Part shown: positions 7,633 to 16,463 of the stretch, one piece after another
How the letters are laid out: every line of letters starts with the position of its first letter
Position numbering within the stretch: the stretch's first letter is position 1
The notes under the pieces: model-generated
The model's input: only the letters and a program-made list of their open reading frames with translations
What the model was told of the DNA's origin: nothing
Databases searched by the model: none
Translations under genes and position numbers: made by a program
DNA from: UMGS973 sp964507795
Lineage (GTDB): Bacteria; Bacillota; Clostridia; Peptostreptococcales; Anaerovoracaceae
Direction of reading: 5' to 3'
DNA length: 34,277 nt
NCBI GenBank assembly: GCA_964507795.1
Contig: CAZDQV010000008.1
Location: 1-34,277, forward strand

Positions 7633-8691
7633 ATGTATGTAATGTGCGGGAATATCAGGACTGTAGAATTCAATTCGGATTTTGAGTATGAAATTCTGGA
7701 TGCAAATCTTGCTCCGATATACATCACAAACAGAGGAAACATCAGGAAGTGGATTGAAGACAGAGCATCTGATGGGGCAAGACCCAATACAAGAGCAGTC
7801 AAGGGGTGCCTGGGACTGTCAAAGCTTGCGGATGATTACCAGACAGCAATGAAGGTGAATGCTGCAGTGATTACGGATAATTTCTGGATTAAGGACAGCG
7901 AAGCCATGGCTTATGAAGATGTTGTCTTTTGCAAGAATGAATACTGGGCGCTCTCACTCATGAGGGATATGTCAGGATTGCCAAAATCTCCTTCACGCAC
8001 ACCGGAGCTTTGCAATATCGGCTCAGAAGAAAAAGGCTGGAAGTTGGAACCGGACGGATGGTGGCTTTACAAAAATCAAAAATCAGGCGAAAATATTTCA
8101 GAGTATATTACATCGAAGGTAGGTAAAGCACTTGGCTTTAATATGGCCGAATATGCTCTTGAAGACGACGGCATGCTGATAAAAACAAAAGATTTTACTA
8201 TGGGCAGATACAACCTTCAGCATATTGACTGTATGATGAAGGATCATTACGAAAACGGCAAGATGATACCGGATGATGACTATATGTACAACTACAGTAC
8301 CCTTATGGAAATTTCAAAAGATATGGCTGCGGATTACATTAATATATGCGCATGTGATGCACTATGCGAAAATTTCGACAGACACACCAAAAACTATGGA
8401 TTACTTACAGATCGCAAAACAGGGGAGATAATTTCTCTTGCTCCCAATTATGACAACAACAACAGCCTGTTTGCCAACAGAGGTCTTGATTTGACCAGAA
8501 ACAGCGGCGTGATGAAATTTTTCACAGAATTCATATCAGCTGCCGGAGTGCACATTAAGATTCCTGATATCAGTGAAAAAACATTAGATGATATCATTTC
8601 AGGTGCATACAAAAGCTCGGGATATGAATTTGACAGAGAATTCCTGAAAGAATTTATTATCAGTGGACTTGAAAAACTCAGGCAGATATAG
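7633..8691 (+). CDS. HipA-like Ser/Thr kinase-fold protein
   Basis: A 352-aa protein whose C-terminal two thirds resemble the HipA kinase domain. Visible are GWWLYKNQKSGENISEYI (142-159) with a candidate ATP-contacting Lys147, the catalytic-loop-like CDALCENFDRHTKNYGLL (241-258; Asp249, Asn254), and LAPNYDNNNSL (269-279) with a metal-binding-type Asp274. So the key kinase residues appear intact. The N-terminal 120 residues are not recognised. HipA toxins usually pair with a HipB helix-turn-helix antitoxin, but no such gene is adjacent. The ATG follows AGAGAGG (7616-7622). It closes the run of genes from mtnA. Role unknown: it may be a housekeeping or regulatory kinase instead of a toxin. Confidence 0.72.
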   Translation: MYVMCGNIRTVEFNSDFEYEILDANLAPIYITNRGNIRKWIEDRASDGARPNTRAVKGCLGLSKLADDYQTAMKVNAAVITDNFWIKDSEAMAYEDVVFCKNEYWALSLMRDMSGLPKSPSRTPELCNIGSEEKGWKLEPDGWWLYKNQKSGENISEYITSKVGKALGFNMAEYALEDDGMLIKTKDFTMGRYNLQHIDCMMKDHYENGKMIPDDDYMYNYSTLMEISKDMAADYINICACDALCENFDRHTKNYGLLTDRKTGEIISLAPNYDNNNSLFANRGLDLTRNSGVMKFFTEFISAAGVHIKIPDISEKTLDDIISGAYKSSGYEFDREFLKEFIISGLEKLRQI

Positions 8692-8694
8692 CAG

Positions 8695-8724
8695 TTGTTT
8701 TTTTGCGCAAAGCCATGATAAAAT
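8695..8724 (+). promoter_or_regulatory. Possible promoter just before tilS
   Basis: TTGTTT (8695-8700) and TAAAAT (8719-8724) are 18 bases apart. Transcription from here would begin only a few bases before the tilS ATG, giving a nearly leaderless message. The SD before tilS is also poor (GGAT). Read-through from upstream is an equally good explanation. Confidence 0.3.
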
Positions 8725-8733
8725 ACGGATATT

Positions 8734-10056
8734 ATGAAGACAGATGTACTGAAAACAATAAAAGAAACAATTAAACACAATGAACTCATACAAAAAGGCG
8801 ACCATATTGTGCTGGGTCTTTCAGGAGGCCCCGATTCGGTGTGCCTTTTTTCTGTGTTGAGGAAGCTTTCAAAAGAATTTGATATAACTTTGGAGGCGGT
8901 TCATGTAAATCACAAATTCAGACCGGGTGCGGCTGAACTTGATGCGGCATATGTGCAGCATATATGCGATGAAGCGGGAATAACGTGTACACAGTATGAA
9001 ACAGATTGCATCAGGAAGGCGGCAGATGAGAATCTTACGGTAGAAGAGGCAGGTAGAATTGCAAGATATGAAGCCTTTGACCAGGTTGCGTCAAAGCATG
9101 GTGGCTCTGTCAAAATTGCAGTAGCCCAGAATGCGGACGATCAGTATGAAACAATGCTGTTCAGACTGATAAGGGGTACTGGACCTGATGGGCTTGCATC
9201 AATTCAGTATGAAAGAAAAAGCGATAAGGGCTTTGGCATAATCAGACCGCTGCTTGATGTCGAAAAAAAAGACATACTTGAATATTGCGAGCAGGAGATG
9301 CTTTGTCCGAGAATTGATTATACCAATGAACAGACAAAGTATACACGAAACAGAATCAGACTGGAGCTGATACCGTATATTGAAAAGAATTTTAACAGTG
9401 GCTTCAAAAAATCACTGTCAAGACTTTCATCGGCACTGAACGATGACAGAGACTATATGTGGCAGCAGACAAATGAAGCAATGAAGACAGTAAGACGGGA
9501 TGACGGCTCTGCAGATGTGAAAAAGCTGATTTCATTACATAGAAGCATCAGGAGTAGAGTCATAATGAGACTGATAGAAGAAGCCGGTCTCAAGGAGGAT
9601 GTGACTATGGCACATATCAGGGCAATAGATACTCTTGCATGTCAAAACAGCCCGTCAGGCAGAATCAGTCTGCCAGAAGGTTATGAAGTTTTTTTTGAGT
9701 ATGGCAGTCTGAGAATAACAGGCGGTGACAGAAATGAAGCTCAAAACGAAAGTGCAGAGGGTCGAAAGCTTACTGCTTCATTTGATATTGATGAGATCAG
9801 AAAAAATCATCCGGATGGAAAAATCATCATAAGGACAAGAAAACCCGGAGATTATATTCATATCGGTACAGGTACCAAAAAAATTCAGGATCTGTTTGTA
9901 GATCTCAAAATCCCCAAAAACAAAAGAGAAACAGTCATGCTTGCAGCTGTTGATTCAGAAGTTCTTTGGGTGGCGGGCTACAGATACAGTAGCAGATATA
10001 AGGTTACAGCAAACACAAAAAATACCCAAACGGTTGAAATAATTGTTTTCACGTGA
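8734..10056 (+). CDS. tilS: tRNA(Ile)-lysidine synthetase
   Basis: TilS attaches lysine to C34 of the tRNA-Ile CAU anticodon, switching it from methionine to isoleucine identity. The 440-aa product has the PP-loop ATPase motif SGGPDS (30-35). Family motifs VHVNHKFRPGA, TVEEAGRIARYEAF, AVAQNADDQYETMLFRLIRG and IIRPLLDVEKKDI follow. The C-terminal tRNA-binding domain includes RTRKPGDYIHIGTGTKKIQD and the LWVAGYRYSSRYKV end. In many Firmicutes hpt lies between tilS and ftsH; here ftsH follows directly. Confidence 0.95.
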   Translation: MKTDVLKTIKETIKHNELIQKGDHIVLGLSGGPDSVCLFSVLRKLSKEFDITLEAVHVNHKFRPGAAELDAAYVQHICDEAGITCTQYETDCIRKAADENLTVEEAGRIARYEAFDQVASKHGGSVKIAVAQNADDQYETMLFRLIRGTGPDGLASIQYERKSDKGFGIIRPLLDVEKKDILEYCEQEMLCPRIDYTNEQTKYTRNRIRLELIPYIEKNFNSGFKKSLSRLSSALNDDRDYMWQQTNEAMKTVRRDDGSADVKKLISLHRSIRSRVIMRLIEEAGLKEDVTMAHIRAIDTLACQNSPSGRISLPEGYEVFFEYGSLRITGGDRNEAQNESAEGRKLTASFDIDEIRKNHPDGKIIIRTRKPGDYIHIGTGTKKIQDLFVDLKIPKNKRETVMLAAVDSEVLWVAGYRYSSRYKVTANTKNTQTVEIIVFT

Positions 10057-10109
10057 TAAAATAGGGGGACGTGATTTGTTTATATAAACAAAATAGGAGG
10101 AGACCTGAT

Positions 10110-12170
10110 TTGAATAAATTCGCTAAAAACATAGGAGTATACTTACTTATATTCGCATTAATCTTAGGATTTGCATACTTTCTCAACTTTGATGGTGCAG
10201 ATGAGGTCAAAGACATACCTCTTTCCAAAATGATAGAATATCTCGAAGCAGAGAAAAACGGCACTGACAGGATAAGTGAAATTGACATAGTGGGGACTGA
10301 AATCACAGCTACCCTTGCAGATGGAAGCAAGGTTTTCACAACCTTTGATTCTTCAGCTGAAATAGAGTATCTTGTGGTGAATTATGTGGGACCTCTTTCC
10401 AAAGATGGTGCAATCAAATACAGCAGCCAGCCAAAGAAAGAATCCCTGGTTGCATCGCTGTTGCCTACAATTATCATGATTGCTGCTATCATATTCCTGT
10501 TCGTATTCATGATGAACCAGGGCGGAGGCGGCGGCAAGGCAATGCAGTTCGGCAAAAGCCGTGCCAAATTACAGAAGAATTCAGACCTCAAAAAAGTCAC
10601 ATTTAAAGATGTTGCAGGGCTTGACGAAGAAAAAGAAGAGCTCTCAGAAGTTGTTGACTTTCTCAGAAATCCTGCAAAATACAAAGACCTTGGAGCCAGG
10701 ATACCAAAAGGCATCCTGCTTGTAGGCCCTCCGGGAACAGGTAAGACATACCTTTCAAAGGCTGCAGCAGGCGAGGCAGGAGTTCCGTTTTTTACTATAA
10801 GCGGTTCCGATTTTGTTGAAATGTTTGTCGGCGTCGGCGCATCAAGAGTAAGAGATTTGTTTGATCAGGCCAAAAAAAACGCACCGTGCATAGTATTTAT
10901 AGATGAAATAGATGCCGTAGGGCGCAAAAGAGGTGCAGGCCTTGGAGGAGGCAATGACGAAAGAGAACAGACATTAAACCAGTTGCTGGTTGAAATGGAT
11001 GGATTCGCCGAAAACTCCGGAATAATAATTCTTGCGGCAACCAACAGGCCTGACGTATTGGACCCTGCATTGCTGAGACCGGGCAGATTCGACAGACAGG
11101 TTGTTATAGGGATACCTGATGTCAAGGGGAGAGAAGAAATCTTCAAGGTTCATTCCAAAAACAAACCTCTCGACAAAAGTGTTGATGCGGGAGTATTGGC
11201 AAGAAGAACCCCTGGATTTACGCCTGCTGACATAGAAAATCTTCTTAATGAGGCGGCACTTCTTGCAGCCAGAAGAAATGGCAGAACAATCCGCATGGAA
11301 GAAATAGAAGAAGCTATAACCAAAGTCATAGCAGGGCCTGAAAAAAAGAGCAGAGTAATAAACGAAGAAGAGCGCAGACTTACTGCATACCACGAAGCAG
11401 GCCATGCAGTCGTGGCAAGGAGTCTTCCAAAGACAGATCCTGTTCATCAGATTACAATTATTCCAAGAGGCAGAGCGGGTGGATTTACCATGACGCTTCC
11501 TAAGGAGGACAGATCATACGGTACTAAACAGAGGATGAAAGAGCAGATACTTCATCTCCTTGGAGGCCGCGTTGCAGAGATGCTCACTCTTGACGATATC
11601 AGTACAGGTGCAAGTAATGACATTCAGAGAGCTACAGATATAGCAAGGGATATGATTACCAAATACGGTTTCAGCGAAAGACTGGGAACAGTAAATTACA
11701 GCGATTCTGAAGAAGTATTCCTGGGCAGAGACTTTACAAGCAGCAAAAAATACTCTGAAGAGGTTGCAGCTGAGATAGACGAGGAAATCAGAAAGCTTAT
11801 AGGAGAGTGCCTTGAAGAAACAAAAGAAATCCTGAGCGGTCATATGACAGAACTTGAAAACGTGGCACAGGCACTGCTTCTTGTTGAAACTCTTGACGGA
11901 GAGCAGTTTGAAAGACTGTTCACAGGAGAGATAACTCCTGAAGCACTGGCAGATGAACTCAACATCAAAAGGCACGAACAGGAACTGAAAGACGAAGAGG
12001 AACAGGCGAAAGCCCTCAAAGAGGAAGAAGAAGATCTTGCAAGGTATGATGGTGATTATCTGGCAGACGATAACGAAGAGACTGAAGACACAAACCAGAC
12101 AGATGAACCCCTTTTTAAATCCTATGAGGAAATAGGAAGAGAGGAGGATGATGATGAAAACAACCGTTAA
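10110..12170 (+). CDS. ftsH: ATP-dependent zinc metalloprotease FtsH
   Basis: FtsH is a membrane-anchored AAA+ protease that degrades misassembled membrane proteins and some regulators. From the TTG at 10110 the product has 686 aa. It has transmembrane segments near 8-26 and 113-135, Walker A GPPGTGKT (206-213), Walker B IVFIDEID (261-268) and the second region of homology ATNRPDVLDPALLRPGRFDR (310-329). The zinc motif HEAGH is at 428-432, with the third ligand likely Asp504. The tail is strongly acidic. TTG is preferred to the GTG at 10071 because AGGAGGAG (10096-10103) sits 6 bases before it, and the protein then begins MNKFAKN like other FtsH. It overlaps the next gene by 17 bases. Confidence 0.95.
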   Translation: MNKFAKNIGVYLLIFALILGFAYFLNFDGADEVKDIPLSKMIEYLEAEKNGTDRISEIDIVGTEITATLADGSKVFTTFDSSAEIEYLVVNYVGPLSKDGAIKYSSQPKKESLVASLLPTIIMIAAIIFLFVFMMNQGGGGGKAMQFGKSRAKLQKNSDLKKVTFKDVAGLDEEKEELSEVVDFLRNPAKYKDLGARIPKGILLVGPPGTGKTYLSKAAAGEAGVPFFTISGSDFVEMFVGVGASRVRDLFDQAKKNAPCIVFIDEIDAVGRKRGAGLGGGNDEREQTLNQLLVEMDGFAENSGIIILAATNRPDVLDPALLRPGRFDRQVVIGIPDVKGREEIFKVHSKNKPLDKSVDAGVLARRTPGFTPADIENLLNEAALLAARRNGRTIRMEEIEEAITKVIAGPEKKSRVINEEERRLTAYHEAGHAVVARSLPKTDPVHQITIIPRGRAGGFTMTLPKEDRSYGTKQRMKEQILHLLGGRVAEMLTLDDISTGASNDIQRATDIARDMITKYGFSERLGTVNYSDSEEVFLGRDFTSSKKYSEEVAAEIDEEIRKLIGECLEETKEILSGHMTELENVAQALLLVETLDGEQFERLFTGEITPEALADELNIKRHEQELKDEEEQAKALKEEEEDLARYDGDYLADDNEETEDTNQTDEPLFKSYEEIGREEDDDENNR

Positions 12171-13722
12171 AGGATGTATACAGCTGGATGTTTTCAAAAA
12201 ATCCAGACTTATTGCAGGCGAAAAAGGTCTGGGCAAAAAAATAAGCTATGCATCTGTTCTTGAGCCGTTTGAACCAGAAGAAATCAGGGAACTTGTAGAT
12301 TGCGAAGACAGAATATTTGTTACCGGATTTTTTGGTGCCAGAGATGACAGTAACAAACAGGCCGAGATAATCAGAGCTCTTGCAGACAAAAAAGCTGCAG
12401 GACTTGTAGTGCTTTATGTGGGCAAAATAGTCAAGAGTATCACTTCTGATGTCAAAGAGGCAGCAGATGAGACAGCTCTCCCCCTTATAGTTTTTGAAGG
12501 GGATGATGCAGAGTATGGAACCGTACTCAATGCAATAGAAGAAAAAGTGATATATGGTGACAATTTCGACAACAGCCTCATAAGCAATACGATATTTCAC
12601 CTTCTTGACTTTGACAAGCACGCGAACTTTCAGTCCGCACTCAAAAAAGCCGCAATCAGTAATGGATTCCAAATGGTTTTGCTCAACGAAAACTACGGAC
12701 AGATACTTGCTGTTGAAACCAGACATCAGACTACGATAGATGAGGCCATCAGAGCTGCAAAAGAAAAACGCATAAGCGGTGGTGAACATTCTACATTCTA
12801 TACCATGGTGGGAGTAAACGGGGTGCTCACATACTGGGGTCCTGTTATAATTTCGGGTGAAAAATACCTGATGTTCATAGTGGACAATGACGATTTGTAT
12901 ACAGCTGCGGAGATTACCAAGCTTGCCGAAATCATAGAGCTTGCCATGGGTATGTGGAAATACACACCCGAAAAAGATTCGAGATCGGAATTTATCAAGG
13001 CTATATGCAGAGGTAACAGCAGCCTTGCAAAGACAGTTGCAGAAGAGGCGGGTATTGATACTGATAAAATCCTCAGTGTGTTTATGGCCAAGGGTATAGA
13101 AAACCCAGAGTGTGAACGCACTATGGCACTTTTCGAAAAAGAAAAATCCCTGCAGATAATGAAGCTCAATGATGAGGATGATTCTTATGGGCTTATACTT
13201 GACACATCATCAGAAAACGAGGATCACAAAGTAAATGTCCTGGCTCTGTATGATAAACTGAAAGAAACAGAAGGAGTAAGGATATTCCATGTTACAGGAT
13301 TCGAGGATATAGATGGTGCTTGTGACGCATACAAACTTATAACAGAAGCGAGAAGCCATGTGCAGTTTGTATTTCCTTTCAAAAGAGTATTTACAAAATA
13401 TGAGCTTACACTGGTATGCAATTGCATCAGTATACAGGTGCAGGGCGGCTTTGTCAAAAAAGCATATATGGAACTTCTCGAAGTATTCAAGGGAGTTGGA
13501 GGCAACAAAGGCAGACAGCTTCTTGAAACCCTTGAAACGTTTGTCCTTGATGCGGGTATGAACAGCAGCAAAACATCTGATTTTATGAGAATTCATCCAA
13601 ATACAGTGCAATATAGATTGAAGAGAATAAATGAGCTTCTGGGTGCCGAGATAACAGGCAACCGTATAATACCGGGACTTACTATAGCCCTTGCTCTCAA
13701 GAGAATAGAAAGGGCGTTGTAA
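12154..13722 (+). CDS. PucR-family transcriptional regulator
   Basis: A 522-aa regulator with the PucR layout: an N-terminal purine-catabolism-regulator-like domain (about 10-125, including LAGEKGLGKKISYASV-like and VTGFFGARDD stretches), a middle region without a clear assignment, and a C-terminal helix-turn-helix. The HTH region is seen as LLETLETFVLDAGMNSSKTS, then RIHPNTVQYRLKRINELLG (about 465-500), the diagnostic end of the family. Of three consecutive ATG codons, the third (12154) has the best spacing from GAGGAGG (12141-12147). It overlaps ftsH by 17 bases, so it is probably co-transcribed. The effector is unknown. The divergence of PucR roles, and the palindromes in front of the next operon, make that operon a candidate target. 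Confidence 0.85.
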   Translation: MKTTVKGCIQLDVFKKSRLIAGEKGLGKKISYASVLEPFEPEEIRELVDCEDRIFVTGFFGARDDSNKQAEIIRALADKKAAGLVVLYVGKIVKSITSDVKEAADETALPLIVFEGDDAEYGTVLNAIEEKVIYGDNFDNSLISNTIFHLLDFDKHANFQSALKKAAISNGFQMVLLNENYGQILAVETRHQTTIDEAIRAAKEKRISGGEHSTFYTMVGVNGVLTYWGPVIISGEKYLMFIVDNDDLYTAAEITKLAEIIELAMGMWKYTPEKDSRSEFIKAICRGNSSLAKTVAEEAGIDTDKILSVFMAKGIENPECERTMALFEKEKSLQIMKLNDEDDSYGLILDTSSENEDHKVNVLALYDKLKETEGVRIFHVTGFEDIDGACDAYKLITEARSHVQFVFPFKRVFTKYELTLVCNCISIQVQGGFVKKAYMELLEVFKGVGGNKGRQLLETLETFVLDAGMNSSKTSDFMRIHPNTVQYRLKRINELLGAEITGNRIIPGLTIALALKRIERAL

Positions 13723-13730
13723 GAGAAAAT

Positions 13731-13794
13731 AAACGACATGTGAAGCAGCAAATTCAATGCAAAAATATTGATGAGCTGCAATATGTCGTTTTTG
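13731..13794 (+). terminator. Terminator after the PucR gene
   Basis: AAACGACAT (13731-13739) pairs with ATGTCGTTT (13783-13791), with a further TTG after the stem. An inner GCAGC/GCTGC pairing (13745-13749 with 13775-13779) extends it. Confidence 0.7.
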
Positions 13795-13837
13795 TATACA
13801 GTATAGAACTTCCGAGAATATAAGAATAATGTATACA
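13793..13837 (+). promoter_or_regulatory. Pair of TGTATACA palindromes upstream of the decarboxylase operon
   Basis: The perfect 8-bp palindrome TGTATACA occurs at 13793-13800 and again at 13830-13837, 37 bases apart start to start. Both lie just upstream of the promoter at 13850. They look like a repeated operator half-site set. The binding protein is unknown; the adjacent PucR product is one candidate. Confidence 0.4.
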
Positions 13838-13849
13838 CAAAGAAACAGG

Positions 13850-13878
13850 TTGCAAAACGGAAATTATTAGTATATAGT
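13850..13878 (+). promoter_or_regulatory. Promoter of the decarboxylase operon
   Basis: TTGCAA (13850-13855) and TATAGT (13873-13878) are 17 bases apart. The leader of about 55 nt contains a small hairpin ATGGG-TTTT-CCCAT (13888-13901) and ends in a strong AAGGAGG SD. Confidence 0.6.
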
Positions 13879-13940
13879 TAATCTGATATGGGTTTTCCCA
13901 TTTGTTTCAGTTCAAATCCAAATACAAGGAGGAAATATAT

Positions 13941-15482
13941 ATGAATAAGCTTGAAGAACTTCGCCAGATCAAGCAGGAAATTGCGCTTGGCGGAGGTCAG
14001 AAAAAAATCGACAGCCAGCATGCCAAAGGCAAGCTGACAGCAAGAGAAAGACTTGACATATTATTCGATGAGAATACATTTGTGGAAATAGATGTTTTCG
14101 TTTCCCACAGATGCACCAACTTCGGCATGGCAGATGTTAAGGCTACAGGTGACGGTGTTGTAAGCGGCTATGGTACAATCAATGGCAGGCTTGCATATGC
14201 GTATGCACAGGACTTTACTGTATTGGGCGGTTCACTGGGTGAATACCACGCAGAAAAAATCGTTAAAGCACAGCAGATGGCTCTCAAGATGGGTTGCCCT
14301 ATTATTGGACTCAATGACTCTGGCGGAGCAAGAATCCAGGAAGGTGTAAATGCACTCTCAGGTTTTGGCAAGATATTCTATAACAACACTATATCTTCAG
14401 GTGTTATTCCTCAGATTTCAGTAATCATGGGACCTTGTGCCGGCGGTGCGGTATATTCGCCTGCAATTACAGACTTTGTATTCATGGTTGACAAGACAAG
14501 CCAGATGTTTATTACAGGTCCGCAGGTTATCAAGACTGTAACAGGCGAAGAAGTATCTGCAGAGCAGCTTGGCGGAGCAATGACTCACAATTCAATCAGT
14601 GGTGTTGCTCATTTCATTGGCAAAGATGATGAAGATACATTGATGCAGGTAAGAGAACTTCTCAGCTATCTGCCTGCCAACAACATGGAAACAGTTCCTG
14701 AAGTGGATTCGGCAGATGATCCTAACAGACTTATTCCGGAGTTCAACGAAATCATCCCTGAAAACCCTAACAAGGCATATAATATGTATGATATTATCAA
14801 AGGGCTGGCAGATGACGGCAAGTACCTTGATGTAATGCCTCATTATGCAAAGAATATGATTACCTGCTATATCAGGATGGCAGGCAGAACAGTAGGCGTT
14901 ATTGCAAATCAGCCAAAAGTAGGAGCTGGTTGTCTTGACATAAACGCTTCAGACAAAGCGGCAAGATTTATCAGAAGATGCGATGCATTCAATACGCCTG
15001 TCCTTACTATTGAAGACGTACCGGGATTCCTCCCTGGAACAGATCAGGAATACGGTGGTATTATCAGACATGGTGCCAAGATGCTTTATGCATATTGCGA
15101 GGCCACAGTTCCTAAAGTTACAATGATCTTAAGAAAAGCATATGGTGGAGCATATATCGGAATGTGCAACAAAGAGCTGGGTTCAGACATGGTTCTTGCA
15201 TGGCCTAGTGCACAGATTGCAGTAATGGGAGCGTCTGGTGCAGCCAATATTGTATTCAAAAAAGAAATTGCAAATGCTGATGATCCTATTGCAAAGAGAC
15301 AGGAAAAGATAGATGAGTACGAAGAGAAGTTCAATAATCCGTACAGAGCTGCAGAGAGAGGATATGTAGATGATATCATTGAACCTGCAACAGCAAGACA
15401 GAGAATCATAAGTGCTTTTGAAATGCTCAGCTCAAAGAGACTGTCATTGCCATCAAAGAAGCATGGTAATATTCCGCTATAA
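13941..15482 (+). CDS. mmdA: Biotin-dependent decarboxylase carboxyltransferase (alpha) subunit, methylmalonyl-CoA type
   Basis: This subunit moves the carboxyl group of an acyl-CoA, most likely methylmalonyl-CoA, to biotin on the carrier protein. The 513-aa product matches the length of MmdA and of propionyl-CoA carboxylase beta subunits. It shows GKLTARERLDILFDENTFVE near 28-47, SGGARIQEGV in the N-terminal oxyanion region (about 115-124), GPCAGGAVYSPA, MFITGPQVIKTVTGEEV, and C-terminal TIEDVPGFLPGTDQEYGGII and KAYGGAYIGMCNK. The ATG is set by AAGGAGG (13926-13932). An acyl-CoA carboxylase is possible, but the OadG-like gene next door argues for a sodium-pump decarboxylase. The in-frame extension back to 13902 lacks an SD. 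Confidence 0.88.
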   Translation: MNKLEELRQIKQEIALGGGQKKIDSQHAKGKLTARERLDILFDENTFVEIDVFVSHRCTNFGMADVKATGDGVVSGYGTINGRLAYAYAQDFTVLGGSLGEYHAEKIVKAQQMALKMGCPIIGLNDSGGARIQEGVNALSGFGKIFYNNTISSGVIPQISVIMGPCAGGAVYSPAITDFVFMVDKTSQMFITGPQVIKTVTGEEVSAEQLGGAMTHNSISGVAHFIGKDDEDTLMQVRELLSYLPANNMETVPEVDSADDPNRLIPEFNEIIPENPNKAYNMYDIIKGLADDGKYLDVMPHYAKNMITCYIRMAGRTVGVIANQPKVGAGCLDINASDKAARFIRRCDAFNTPVLTIEDVPGFLPGTDQEYGGIIRHGAKMLYAYCEATVPKVTMILRKAYGGAYIGMCNKELGSDMVLAWPSAQIAVMGASGAANIVFKKEIANADDPIAKRQEKIDEYEEKFNNPYRAAERGYVDDIIEPATARQRIISAFEMLSSKRLSLPSKKHGNIPL

Positions 15483-15499
15483 GTTGGGAGGTGCATACT

Positions 15500-15949
15500 A
15501 TGTCATTAATGGAACAATTTGCTGATCCAACATATTTTGAAGGATTGTCAATGTCTGAGAAACTGACAGGTGCAACAGTAACTATGTGCATGGGTCTTGG
15601 TATCACTTTCATTGTATTGTTTGTCCTTTGGGGCTGTATAGCTCTTATGGCTAAGATTACACATAGACCGGCAAAGACAGTAAGCGATGAAACACAGACT
15701 TCAGCAGCAGCACCAGCAGCACAGGCAAAAGCGGGAGATGATGAACTTACTGCTGTATTAACAGCAGCATCTATTGCCGCAGCAGAGGATAACGGCGAGC
15801 TTGTTGCAGTAATTGCAGCAGCGGTTGCTGCAATGGAAAACACAGTTGTAAGCAACCTTGTTGTCAGGAAGATTACAAGAATTTCAGGACCTACAAATGC
15901 ATGGTCGAGTGCAGGTCTTTCGGAATGCATAGACAGCAGAAGAATGTAA
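15500..15949 (+). CDS. mmdD: OadG-family small membrane subunit of the decarboxylase
   Basis: A 149-aa protein with one N-terminal transmembrane helix (about residues 20-46, TVTMCMGLGITFIVLFVLWG region). An Ala-rich linker follows, then a C-terminal segment ending NAWSSAGLSECIDSRRM. This is the layout of the OadG/MmdD (gamma/delta) subunit of sodium-translocating decarboxylases. These subunits tether the carboxyltransferase to the membrane beta subunit and aid assembly. The start is ATG 15500, 7 bases after GGGAGGTG. It lies between the alpha and biotin-carrier genes. No beta-subunit gene is near. Confidence 0.8.
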   Translation: MSLMEQFADPTYFEGLSMSEKLTGATVTMCMGLGITFIVLFVLWGCIALMAKITHRPAKTVSDETQTSAAAPAAQAKAGDDELTAVLTAASIAAAEDNGELVAVIAAAVAAMENTVVSNLVVRKITRISGPTNAWSSAGLSECIDSRRM

Positions 15950-15966
15950 TTTGAAAGGAGAATAAA

Positions 15967-16362
15967 ATGAAAAAATACAATATCACTGTGAATGGAAACA
16001 CATATGAAGTAGAAGTTGAAGAAGTAGGTGGAGTAGCACCTGCACCTGCAGCCGCACCAGCACCTGCACCAGCACCTGCAGCAGCACCGGCTCCTAAGGC
16101 AGCAGCTCCAGCACCTGCACCGGCTCCTAAAGCAGCACCTGCAGCAGGCGCACAGTCAGTAACTGCTCCTATGCCTGGTACAGTTCTTGATGTAAAGGTA
16201 GCTCCGGGACAGGCAGTAAACAATGGTGACGTCCTTATTATCCTTGAAGCTATGAAGATGGAAAACGAAATCGTAGCTCCTGGCGCAGGCACTGTTGATA
16301 CAATTCCTGTATCAAAGGGTGATGCTGTTAACACAGGCGATGTTCTTGTAACATTAGTATAA
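15967..16362 (+). CDS. mmdC: Biotin carrier subunit of the decarboxylase
   Basis: A 131-aa biotinyl carrier protein. The N-terminal 21 residues (KYNITVNGNTYEVEVEEV) are typical of this subunit class. They are followed by a roughly 40-residue Pro/Ala hinge (22-62) built of repeated PAPA and PKAA units. The lipoyl/biotinyl domain contains APMPGTVLDV and EAMKMEN, with Lys97 as the biotinylation site. The SD is GAAAGGAG at 15952-15959. It is the last gene of the operon and is followed by a terminator. Confidence 0.93.
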   Translation: MKKYNITVNGNTYEVEVEEVGGVAPAPAAAPAPAPAPAAAPAPKAAAPAPAPAPKAAPAAGAQSVTAPMPGTVLDVKVAPGQAVNNGDVLIILEAMKMENEIVAPGAGTVDTIPVSKGDAVNTGDVLVTLV

Positions 16363-16379
16363 TCGAAGAATCAAAACTT

Positions 16380-16416
16380 AAAGACGGTGGGACTTGACGG
16401 TTCTGCCGTCTTTTTT
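16380..16416 (+). terminator. Terminator of the decarboxylase operon
   Basis: AAAGACGG (16380-16387) pairs with CCGTCTTT (16406-16413), followed by TTT. An alternative compact hairpin, GACGG-TTCTG-CCGTC (16396-16410), uses the same right arm and the same T run. Confidence 0.8.
16398..16409 (+). repeat. 12-bp direct repeat, left copy
   Basis: CGGTTCTGCCGT. The identical string occurs at 17271-17282, so the two copies bracket the MNT/HEPN cassette with 861 bases between them. Each copy is a small hairpin followed by T residues. Confidence 0.6.
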
Positions 16417-16434
16417 GACGGCTTTCGAAAATCT

Positions 16435-16463
16435 TTGCAAAGATAATCAAGTTCTGATAAAAT
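16435..16463 (+). promoter_or_regulatory. Promoter of the MNT/HEPN cassette
   Basis: TTGCAA (16435-16440) and TAAAAT (16458-16463) are 17 bases apart, and TGA directly before the -10 gives an extended -10 element. Confidence 0.6.

Noticed and set aside
11514..12236. 240-codon minus-strand ORF over the end of ftsH
   Set aside because: It is a shadow of the acidic ftsH tail, Phe/Leu/Cys-rich and without motifs; ftsH is certain.
15891..16334. Minus-strand Ala/Gly-rich ORF over the biotin carrier
   Set aside because: It is the antisense reading of the Pro/Ala hinge codons and has no SD or family resemblance.
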